The notes under the pieces are model-generated. The model ran no database searches and was not told where the DNA came from. It worked only from the letters and a program-made list of their open reading frames with translations. Positions 22,719 through 32,475 of a stretch of DNA of 64,000 nt are shown one piece after another. The stretch is from Okapia johnstoni (lineage: Eukaryota > Chordata > Mammalia > Artiodactyla > Giraffidae): the NCBI GenBank assembly GCA_024291935.2, contig CM044308.1:124894501-124958500 (forward strand). Direction: 5' to 3'. Every line of letters starts with the position of its first letter. Position 1 is the first letter of the stretch. A program made the translations under genes and the position numbers.

Positions 22719-24038
22719 CTCTTTAAGGATTTTTCACAGTTTGTTGTGATCTGCACAATCAACGGCTTTGGCATAGTCAGTAAAGCAGAAGTAGATGTTT
22801 TTCTGGAAGTTTCTTCCTTTTTCGATGATCCAGTGGATGTTGGCAATGTGATATCTGGTTCCTCTGCCTTTTCTAAATCCAGCTTGAACATCTAGAAGTT
22901 CACGATTCACGTACTGTTGAAGCCTGGCTTGGAGAAGTTTGAGCATTACTTTGCTAGCGTGTCAGATGAGTGCAATTGTGCGGTCGTTTGAGCATTTTTT
23001 GGCGTTACCTTTCTTGAGAATTGGAATGAAAACTGACCTTTTCCAGTCCTGTGGCCACTGCTGAGTTTTCCAAATTTGCTGGCATATTGAGTGCGGCACT
23101 TTCACAGCATCATCTTTTAGGATTTGAAATAGCTCAGCTGGAATTTCATCAGTTCCACTAGCTTTGTTTGTAGTGATGCTTCCTAAGGCCCACTTGACTT
23201 CGCATTCCAGGATATCTGGCTCTAGGGGACTGATCACACCATTGTGATTATCTGGGTCATGAAGATCTTTTTTGTATAGTTCTTCTGTGTATTCTTGCCA
23301 CCTCTTCTTAATGTCTTCTGCTTCTGTTAGGTCCGTACCATTTCTGTCCTTTATTGTGCCCATCTTTGCATGAAATGTTCCCTTGGTATCTCTAAGTTTC
23401 TTGAAGAGATCTCCAATCTTTCCCATTCTGTTGTTTTCCTCTATTTCTTTACACTGATCACTGAGGAAGGCTTTCTTATTTGTCCTGCTGTTCTTTGGAA
23501 CTCTGCATTCAAATGGGTATATCTTTCCTTTTCTCCTTTGCTTTTTGCTTCTCTTCTTTTCTCAACTTTTGTAAGGCCTCCTCAGACAACCATTTTGCCT
23601 TTTTGCATTTCTTTTTCTCGGGGATGGTCTTGATCCCTGCCTCCTGTACTGTGTCATGAATCTCCATCCATAGTTCTTCAGGCACTCTTATCAGATCTAA
23701 TCCCTTGAATCTATTTGTCACTTCCACTATATAATGGTAAGGGATTTGATTTAGGTCATACTTGAATGGTCTAGTGGTTTTACCTACTTTCTTCCATTTA
23801 AATCTGAATTTGGCAATAAGGAGTTCATGATCTGAGCCTCAGTCAGCTCCCGGTCTTGTTTTTGCTGACTGTATAGAGCGTCTCCATCTTTGGCTGAAAA
23901 GAATATAATCAGTCTGATTTCCGTATTGACCATCTGGTGATGTCCATTTGTAGAGTCTTCTCTCATGTTGTTAGAAGAGGATGTTCGCTATGACCAGTGT
24001 GTTCTCTTGGCAAAACTCGTATTAGCCTTTACCCTGCT

Positions 24039-24813
24039 TCATTCTGTACTCCCAAGGCCAAATTTGCCTGTTACGCCAGGTATCTCTTGACTTCCTACTT
24101 TTGCATTCCAGGTCCCTATAATGAAAAGGACATCTTTTTTGGGTGTTAGTTCTAGAAGGTCGTGTAGGTCTTCATAGAACCATTCAACTTCAGCTTCTTC
24201 AGCATTACTGGTCGAGGCATGGATTTGGATTACTGTGATATTGAATGGTTTGCCTTGGAAGCGAACAGAGATCATTCTGTCGTTTTTGAGATTGCATCCA
24301 AGTACTGCATTTCAGACTCTTTTGTTGACTATGATGGATACTCCATTTCTTCTAAGGGATTCTTGCCCACAGTAGTAAATATAATGGTCATCTGAGTTAA
24401 ATTCACCCATTCCAGTCCATTTTAGTTTGCTGATTCCTAAAATGTCGATGTTCACTCTTGCTATCTCTTGTTTGACCACTTCCAATTTGCCTTGATGCGT
24501 GGACCTGAGATTCCGGGTTCCTATGCAATATCGCTCTTAGAGCTTTGGACTTTACTTCCATCACCTGTCGCATCCACAACTGGGTGTTGTGGTTTGGCTC
24601 TGTCTCTTCACTGTTTCTGGAGTCATTGCTCCACTGATCTCCAGTAGCATATTGGGCACCTACTGACCTGGGGAGTTCATCTTTCAGTGTCCTATCTTTT
24701 TGCCTTTTCATACTATTCATGGGGTTCTCAAGGCAAGAATACTGAAGTGGTTTGCCATTCCCTTCTCCAGTGGACCGCATTTTTTTAGAACTCTCCACCA
24801 TGACCTGTTCCAT
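24039..24813 (-). pseudogene. BovB copy 1 endonuclease-region remnant
   Basis: Broken frames on the minus strand encode pieces of the apurinic-type endonuclease domain of BovB, for example the part with LFIIGTWNAKVGSQEIPGVT (24039-24275). An intact copy of the motif would normally read GDFNAKVG-like; here the Asp is replaced. Upstream 24403-24813 covers the 5' region. Confidence 0.6.
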
Positions 24814-25163
24814 CTTGAGTGGCCCTACACAGCATGGCTCCTAGTTTCACTGAGTTAGACAAGGCTGTGGTCCATGTGATCAGATTGGTTAGTTTTCTGT
24901 GACTGTGGTTTTCATTCTGTCTGCCTTCTGCTGGAGAAGGATAAGAGGCTTATGGAAGCTTCCTGATGGGAGAGACTGACTGAGGGGGAAACTGGGTCTT
25001 GTTCTGATGGGTGGGGCCATTCTCAGTAAATCTTTAATCCAATTTTCTGTTTAAGGGCAGGGCTGTGTTTCCTCCCTATTATTTGACCTGAGGCCAAAGT
25101 GTGGTGGAGGTAATGAAGATAATGGTGATAAACTGCTTTAGGATAATGTTTATTTTTATTGAG

Positions 25164-25178
25164 CTGTACCTTGTTTGA
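25164..25178. repeat. Target site duplication, left copy (BovB copy 2)
   Basis: CTGTACCTTGTTTGA, identical to 27977-27991. Confidence 0.95.
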
Positions 25179-26840
25179 TCTCTGGTTCCTCTGCCTTTTC
25201 TAAATCCAGCTTGAACATCTGGAAGTTCATGGCTCACATATTGTTGAAGCCTGGCTTGGAGAATTTTGAGCATTAATTTACTAGCGTGTGAGATGAATGC
25301 AATTGTGCGGTCATTTGAGCATTCTTTGGCATTGCCTTTCTTTGGGATTGGAATGAAAACTGACCTTTTCCAGTCCTGTGGCCACTGCTGAGTTTTCCAA
25401 ATTTGCTAGCATATTGAGTGCAGCACTTTCACAGCATCATCTTTCAGGATTTGAAATAGCTCAGCTGGAATTCCATCAGTTCCACTAGCTTTGTTTGTAG
25501 TGATGCTTCCTAAGGCCCACTTGACTTCCCATTCCAGGATGTCTGGCTCTAGGTGAGGGATCACACCATAGTGATTATCTGGGTCGTGAGAGATCTTTTT
25601 TGTACAGTTCTTCTGTGTATTCTTGCCACCTCTTCTTAATATCTTCTGCTTCTGTTAGGTCCATACCATTTCTGTCCTTTATTGTGCCCATCTTTACATG
25701 AAATGTTCCCTTGGTATCAGTAATTTTCTTGAAGAGATCTCTAGTCTTTCCCATTCTGTTGTTTTCCTCTATTTCTTTGCATTGATCACTGAGGAAGGCT
25801 TTCTTATCTCTCCTTGCTATTATTTGGAAATCTGCGTTCAGATGGGAATATCTTTCCTTTTCTCCTTTGCTTTTCACTTTTCTTCTTTTCACAGCTATTT
25901 GTAAGGCCTCCTCAGACAGCCGTTTTGCTTGTTTGCATTTCTTTTTCATGGGAATGGTCTTGATCCCTGTCTCCTGTACATTGTCACGAACCTCTGTCCA
26001 TAGTTCATCAGGCACTCTATCAGATCTAGTCCCTTAAATCTATTTGTCACTTCCACTGTATAATCTTAAGGGATTTGATTTAGGTCATACCTGAATGGTC
26101 TAGTGGTTTTCCCTACTTTCTTCAATTTACGTCTAAATTTGGCAATAAGGAGTTCATGATCTGAGCCACAGTCTGCTCCCGGTCTTGTTTTTGCTGACTG
26201 TATAGAGCTTCTCCATCTTTGGCTGCAAAGAATATAATCAATCTGATTTCGGTATTGACCATCTGGTGATGTCCATTTGTAGAGTCTTCTCTTGTGTTGT
26301 TGGAAGAGGGTGTTTGCTATGACCAGTGTGTTCTTTTGGCAAAACTCTTATTAGCCTTTGCCCTGCTTCATTCTGTACCCCAAGGCCAAATTTGCCTGTT
26401 ACACCAGGTGTTTCCTGACTTCCTACTTTTGCGTTCCAGTCCCCTATAATGAAAGGGACATCTTTTGGGGGTGTTAGTTCTAAAAGGTCTTGTAGGTCTT
26501 CATAGAACTGTTCAAGTTCAGCTGCTTCAGCGTTACTGGTTGGGGCATAGACTTGGATTACCGTGATATTGAATGGTTTGCCTTGGAAACGAACAGATCA
26601 TTCTGTCGTTTTTGAGACTGCATCCAAGTACTGCATTTCGGACTCTTTTGTTGACCATGGTGGCTGCTCCATTTCTTCTAAGGGATTCCTGCCCACAGTA
26701 GTAGATATAATGGTCATCTGAGTTAAATTCACCCATTCCAGTCCATTGTAGTTTGCTGATTCCTAGAATGTTGACATTCACTCTTGCCATCTCCTGTTTG
26801 ACCACTTCCAATTTGCCTTGATTCATGGACCTAACATTCT
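25179..26840 (-). mobile_element. BovB copy 2, inverted 5' arm
   Basis: BovB sequence on the minus strand, running in element order from the endonuclease start at about 26826 (MNQGKLEVVKQEMARVNVNI) to the RT N-terminal region ending GFRKGRGTRDQ near 25180. It directly follows the left target duplication. It is the inverted 5' part of the same insertion whose 3' part lies on the + strand from 26841. Element coverage stops just where the + arm takes up, with only about 16 bases of the element missing. Confidence 0.93.
26533..26826 (-). pseudogene. BovB copy 2 endonuclease N-terminal fragment
   Basis: A 97-residue frame with LGISKLQWTGMGEFNSDDHY and ATMVNKRVRNAVLGCSLKND, the start of the BovB endonuclease domain. 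The frame is lost after about residue 80. Confidence 0.75.
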
Positions 26841-27976
26841 ATGAATCAAGGATCATCAAAAAAGCAAGAGAGTTCCAGAAAAATATCTATTTCTGCTTTA
26901 TTGACTATGTCAAAGCCTTTAACTGTGTGGATCACAATAAACTGTGGAAAATTCTGAAAGAGATGGGAATACCAGACCATCTGACCTGTCTCTTGAGAAA
27001 CCTGTATGCAGGTCAGGATGCATGTCCAGGTTAGAACTGGACATGGAACAACGGACTGGTTCCAAATAGGAAAAGGAGTACATCAAGGCTGTATATTGTC
27101 ACCCTGCTTATTTAATTTATATGCAGAGTACATCATGAGAAATGCTGGGCTGGAAGAAACACAAGCTGGAATCAAGATTGCTGGGAGAAATGTCAATAAC
27201 CTCAGATATGCAGATGACACCACCCTTATGGCAGAAAGTGAAGAAGAACTAAAGAGCCTCTTGATGAAAGTGAGAGAGGAGAGTGAAAAAGTTGGCCTAA
27301 AGCTCAACATTCAGAAAACTAAGATTATGGCATCTGGTCCCATCACTTCATGGCAAATAGATGGGGAAACAGTGCAAACAATGTCAGACTTCATTTTTGG
27401 GGGCTCCAAAATCACTGCTGATGGTGATTGCAGCCATGAAATTAAAAGACACTTACTCCTTGGAAGGAAGGTTATGACCAACCTAGATAGCATATTGAAA
27501 AGCAGAGACATTGTTTTGCCAACAAAGGTCCATCTAGTCAAGGCTATGGTTTTTCCAGTGGTCATGTATGGATGTGAGAGTTGGACTGTGAAGAAAGCTG
27601 AGCGCCAAAGAATTGATGCTTTTGGACTGTGGTATTGGAGAAGACTCTTGAGAGTCCCTTGGACTGCAAGGAGATCCAACCAGTCCATCCTAAAGGAGAT
27701 TGGTCCTGGGTGTTTATTGGAAGGACTGATGTTGAAGCTGAAACTCCAATACTTTGGCCACCTGATGCGAAGAGTTGACTCATTGGAAAAGACCCTAATG
27801 CTGGGAAGGATTGGGGGCAGGAGGAGAAGGGGACGAGAGAGGATGAGATGGCTGGATGGCATCACCAACTCCATGGACATGGGTTTGGGTAGACTCCGGG
27901 AGTTGGTGATGGACAGGGAGGCCTGGCGTGCTGCGATTCATGGGGTCGCAGAGTCGGACATGACTGAGCGACTGAA
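26841..27976 (+). mobile_element. BovB copy 2, 3' arm
   Basis: Plus-strand BovB from the RT region (IIKKAREFQKNIYFCFIDYV) to the normal 3' end GAGCGACTGAA, then the right target duplication at 27977-27991. With 25179-26840 it forms one insertion with a 5' inversion. Confidence 0.95.
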
Positions 27977-28097
27977 CTGTACCTTGTTTGAATTGACAGC
28001 CCTTGCCCCTGCCCCTCCATCCTGTAGGTCACCAGTCAATTATCAGCTAGGAATCCATTTGTGTTCACAAACCTTTTTTCTCTTTTATATATTTTGA
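27006..28097 (+). pseudogene. BovB copy 2 reverse transcriptase C-terminal frame
   Basis: A 363-residue open frame, the longest in the window. It contains [20 protein letters not shown], the intact catalytic YADD at 27207-27218, [20 protein letters not shown] and [20 protein letters not shown]. The upstream RT part (26825-27034) lies in another frame. The last 40 or so residues, from about 27977, are read from flanking DNA after the element ends, so they are not BovB sequence. The relatively intact frame suggests a younger copy than the neighbour. Confidence 0.88.
27977..27991. repeat. Target site duplication, right copy (BovB copy 2)
   Basis: Identical 15 bases to 25164-25178. Confidence 0.95.
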
Positions 28098-28929
28098 TAT
28101 TTATTGATTTCTGTGACTTAGATGCTGACTGAAGGCACCAAAGGCTTGGAGGTTACAATAGTGTTAGAAGAGATGTGGCCCAAGGGTTTGTGTAACAACT
28201 ACAGGATTGTAACTGCTGTCAATTCCTGTTGTTGGCTTGTAGTTGAGGTCATGTTAACAACAACAAATAAAACAAAATATACTACTAACCACTAGAATCA
28301 AAACACAAAGATATTCACTGGTGGTTATGCCCGACACGTGATGGTTAGTGGGAACCATCACTAGACTTGTGACTGCCTCAGCCCCATTTACAGCACATAA
28401 TTCTTTCCTTTAACTTTATGATCTGGCTGGATGATACCAAGCACTACTTAGTTCCTCAGGGGTGAGCTGAATGGCAACATGATCACTTCTCTATTCATGG
28501 CACTTCACGTTCTTAAGGTATATTAACTATAGAAGAACTGTGTTTACCATCCTAGTTTACAGTGCTCAACTAGCTTTGGAATGAAAGTGACTTCAATTGA
28601 TGCAACAAAATGAGAAGGCATAATGGGACATCATATAGAGCTGCCTTTGTGTGAGTTAAATCAATTTAAGATGCAGCCATACCAAAATTGATGCAGCTGA
28701 GCCCAAGATCAGGCTAGAGAAGTGGGGTCAAGAGCACAAATAAAAGCTCAAGGAGAAGGAAAAAGGACAAGAGAAAGGAAAAAGTCTAGAACAAAGAGGA
28801 GTCATATTGGATTACCTCTCATCAGTGCAGAGGAGCAGAATAAGAGTTGGTAGTGAACAGGTCTAGTGTATCTGGGGGCTTGAGGTAAATGATAAATGTT
28901 TAGACATATGGTAGGGGAGAATGTGGAGA
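27992..28929. other. Intergenic, no recognised feature
   Basis: About 0.9 kb of mixed-composition DNA with no coding-like frame; nothing recognised. Confidence 0.4.
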
Positions 28930-29211
28930 AGTTACTGGCACCCCACTCCAGTACTCTTTCCTGGAAAATCCCATGGACAGAGGAGCCTGGTAGGCTCCAG
29001 TCCATGGGGTTGCTAAGAGTTGGACTCGACTGAGCGACTTCACTTTCACTTTTCACTTTCATGCATTAGAGAAGGAAATGGCAACCCACTCCAGTGTTCT
29101 TGCCTGGAGAATCCCAGGGACCAGGGAGCCTGGTGGCCTGCCTTCTATGGGGTCGCACAGAGTCAGACATGACTGAAGCGACTTAGCAACAGCAACAGCA
29201 GCAGCAGCAGG
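28930..29211 (+). mobile_element. Bov-A2 SINE with AGC tail
   Basis: Two Bov-A units in tandem (CTGGCACCCCACTCCAGTAC to GACTGAGCGACTTCAC, then AGAAGGAAATGGCAACCCAC to GACTGAAGCGACTTAGCA), joined by the CACTTTCACTTTTCACTTTC linker and ending in an AGC-repeat tail (29188-29211). This layout defines Bov-A2. Confidence 0.92.
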
Positions 29212-29454
29212 GGACAAGGGGCTAGAGATAGAGGCACCACAGAAATCATACTGAGAGTTCAGTCAGAAGCCATAACATTCAAATGGAGGCAGTTAGGTTC
29301 TTTGACTTTATAGTGGCCCCTGAGATCAACAGGGCTTTTCTCTCATATGATCTGTTTATATTTATGTAGTACATTTTAAGGCAACAGCTACATTGGTCAT
29401 ACATACTAGAAACCATAAAAAAGCATCAAAAACTAAAATGTACATCATACACGT
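29212..29454. other. Intergenic spacer
   Basis: Short unique-looking stretch; nothing recognised. Confidence 0.35.
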
Positions 29455-29481
29455 TGTGTGTGTGTGTGTGTGTGTGTGTGT
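29455..29481. repeat. (TG)n microsatellite
   Basis: About 13 uninterrupted TG units. Confidence 0.95.
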
Positions 29482-29506
29482 ATTTTACAAAGAGGTGGGA
29501 ATAAAA

Positions 29507-29665
29507 AAGTCATGTCCGACTCTTTGTGACCCCATGGAGTGTACTCCACGAGGCGGCTCCGTCCATGGGATTCTCCAGGCAAGAATACTGGAGTGGATTG
29601 CCATTCCCTTCTCCAGGGGATCTTCCCGACCCAGGGATCCAACCCGGTTCTCCTGCATTGCAGAG
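29507..29665 (-). mobile_element. Bov-tA SINE, slightly truncated
   Basis: Minus-strand Bov-tA from GTCATGTCCGACTCTTTGTG to TTCTCCTGCATTGCAGAGGT. The part of the tRNA head with the GAGCCACC motif is missing. Confidence 0.85.
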
Positions 29666-30795
29666 GTAAAAAGGCTTCTTATCAAAAAAATCAATACAAT
29701 GGGGTTTTTAGTATACACGTGAAGAATGAATTACCATTTGCAAGATGATAGGACCAGATTGAAAAGGAGAAAAGAGGCCAATTGGGAGGAAGGAAAAGTG
29801 AAATCCTAGAAGGAAGGATATTTTAAGAGAAACTAGTAAACATCCAGCGCTGTGGAGAGATTAAGTGACATACAAGCTACAAAAGAACTCATATTTTGGA
29901 CTAACTGATATCTTTGATGAGTATAGCTTTGGTGAACTGGTAGCTGCAGAAGTCAAGGTGTGGCTTCTGGAGGTGAAGAAATAGAAAACTGACAATAAAG
30001 TGAAGGAGTAGGACATCATTTTCTGACTCCCCAGCATGTCTAGGACTTACCTGCGTCTGCAGGATACCTGGTTGTGTTTGCATCAAAATTTACTTCCAGT
30101 TGGTTTTTGTTTTTATTCGGATGGTGTGTTACTACCTGAGCTTAAAGCATAAAATCAGCAGACCTGGTTTTGAATTACCTCTCTTTATCTGAATATATTA
30201 GTTAGGAATGTGCCCTTTTTCTAACAACAAAAACCCTGGCTAAGCAATGGCTTGAAGAAGGAAACGGTTTATTAGTTTCAAGTAAAAGGAACTCTGGAGG
30301 TAGCTGACCAGGAAGGGGCATCTGCACAAGGACATCGCTGTGGATCTAGGGCCTCCGGTTTTTGTTTTCTACACTGTTCGAGCACGTCATTCAACCTCAT
30401 GGCTGCTGTGAGGTTGAAAGGAAGATGACTGCTCACACTGTTTTCCAGGCAGGAAAAAAGGCTGAAAGCTTCCCCTAAAGCTTTGTCCTTTGTTTAGCAA
30501 GAAAAGTCCTTTCCCAGCACACTTTTACGTATATCTCATTAGTCAGTACTGTCAGATGGCCACAACCAAGTGCAAAGAAATCTAGGAAGGGAAATGTTTT
30601 CGCTCTTGATCCTCTATGCTAGAGGAATGCAAGGGGGAAAAACAGATTTTTCTGTTTTTGTGCGTGGCTTTTTGATAGCTAGCGGAGTGCCTGCCACACT
30701 TTTGTTTCTCATCTGTGCAAGGAAGACAGTAGCTAATACTATGATTAAATGAACACAGACACTTAATAGATTCTAGTAGTGGCAGGTTAAATGAT
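29666..30795. other. Intergenic, no recognised feature
   Basis: No coding-like frame or clear repeat. Confidence 0.4.
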
Positions 30796-30985
30796 TCAGA
30801 CTATATTAGTTGTCTATTGCTGTGTAACAAATTACCCAAAAGATAAATGCAGTAAAACAGTATTCATTACATCACAGTTCTGTGAATCGGAAACTCAGGA
30901 GAAGGTTTGCTGAGTAGTTCTGGCTCAGAGTGTCTTAAGGGCTGCAGTTCAGGTGTCAGCCAGGGAAGTAGTATATCCGAGGCTT
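30796..30985 (+). repeat. Ancient interspersed repeat remnant, family unnamed
   Basis: TATATTAGTTGTCTATTGCT followed by GTGTAACAAATTACCC and later CACAGTTCTGTGAATC and GGCTCAGAGTGTC is a common mammalian repeat motif order. I cannot assign the family. Confidence 0.4.
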
Positions 30986-32268
30986 GCATCATATGGATAC
31001 TCTAAAGGAATCCAAATTATGTAACCTTCTCTCCGAGCTTCTCTTCTATGATATTTGGGTTTTTTAAGCTTATATATTTTTTAAATGACCTTTGCATTTC
31101 TTCAGATCAATGCCCTTTAGTTTTAGTTTTTCTAAAGGGGATATCCATGGTGAATGACTACATAGAGATGATGTCATCACCTTGGAGACGCAGATCTATA
31201 TATATTTGTTACTTGCCTAAAATGGATGTTATAGGTAAGCAATTTCTCCTAAATGTTCTTGTTTGTTTAAAGGAATAGTTACTTCAAAGAAATTACTTTC
31301 TAATTTTCCACTGTTAATCCAATCAAGCTCTGTAAAGATGGAAACCTATAATTCTCATCTGTGATATTATCACCGTACGATAACTCTGCTGTTAAAAAAA
31401 TTTATCACACATAATTTATTTCTTTGTAAGATGATTAAACAGTGGGGTCCTCTCAGATTTGTGGGGAAATTAAACTCTTGGCTCAATGTCTTTTCTCCTA
31501 CTTATTGCTGGGGACACTGATCTTATTTTATAGAGGAAAATAAGCAAGACTGCATGGTAGCTAGCAGATCTGTCTCCTGTTACACATGTTTTTAAGCATT
31601 TTCCCAACCCCTTTTGTAAGCTCACTGATACTTAGTCTGGGAGGTTGGGGAAATTTTTACAGCACAAAGATACTTGATCTTAACCCTGGAGTTTCAACAA
31701 TCCCATAGTTCTCTGTTCCAACTCCACTAGAGGGCACAGTAGAGCGAGCGCTAGAGCAAAACCCCGAGTTGCTGGAAAAGGAAAGCAAAGCCTGTGAACC
31801 AGTTATCCTTGTGATGGAGAAAAGCATTTGTGAAAAGTATCTGCTCCTGTTGCATATAATCTGAAATGGATGAATAGAGTTGAATGGGAGTGTCCCCACT
31901 GGTCAGCATTTTTGACAAAATAGAAAGATGGGAGAATTTGAAAGATGAGTGCAAAATAGAAAGATGAGTGCAATTTGAACAAATGCCTCTAAGGTGAAGT
32001 TGATTGTGTTACTACTATTTGTGTTCATTAGCAAGTTACACACACACACACTGCCCTCCTCCCCTGACAGGAATCCTTGTTGATCAGTCTACTTCCTTTT
32101 TTTTCTTTCTCTCTGAAAATCTTTTCTTAGTGATGTCAGTTTTCAGCCAGTTTGTGGCTCTAGTTATAATCCCTTGGGCTCTTTTGATATACTTTTCTCC
32201 CATCAATATTATCCATTTTACCCAAGAAACATTTTAATGCCTGATGTTCATAAAGCTTCACTTTAGGT
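30986..32268. other. Intergenic, no recognised feature
   Basis: No gene or clear repeat. A local near-duplication of AGATGAGTGCAA lies at about 31943-31973. Confidence 0.4.
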
Positions 32269-32475
32269 ATTAGGTATGATATAGAGTGGTGAATTGAGCT
32301 AATGACTGTGAGAAGACATTGTGCTTGGCATTTTGTCCACATTATATTCTTCCAGCAACCCTATTGGACAGACATTTATATCCCCATTTTACTGATGAAG
32401 AAATTAGGCTGGAAGGCTGATTGATGCAATATCATACAGTCAGTAAAGGGACTGGAATTCAAATGCTAGTTTAAA
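32269..32475 (+). repeat. MIR-like ancient SINE
   Basis: TTGTGCTTGGCATTTTGTCC, then ATATCCCCATTTTACTGATG and AAGAAATTAGGCTGGAAGGC, then CAATATCATACAGTCAGTAA follow the MIR order closely. Confidence 0.65.

Larger units (their letters stand above)
21703..25129 (-). mobile_element. BovB LINE copy 1, near full length
   Basis: A roughly 3.4 kb BovB on the minus strand, about the length of a full element. The 12-base sequences AAAGTGCTTTAG (21691-21702) and AAACTGCTTTAG (25130-25141) flank it and look like a target duplication with one mismatch. In element order (right to left) it has a 5' region, an endonuclease-like part (frames at about 24403-24813 and 24039-24275), a linker, and reverse transcriptase (23426 down to 21804). 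Many stops and frameshifts break the frame, and the catalytic YADD is changed to NTDD at 22467-22478, so it cannot be active. Confidence 0.93.

Noticed and set aside
27083..27880. Long minus-strand open frames across BovB copy 2
   Set aside because: They are antisense shadows of the BovB reverse transcriptase on the + strand; the same occurs at 7727-7954, 21902-22602 and 62646-63434.
29188..29211. CAG/AGC repeat as a coding polyglutamine or disease-type expansion
   Set aside because: It is the ordinary AGC tail of a Bov-A2 SINE.
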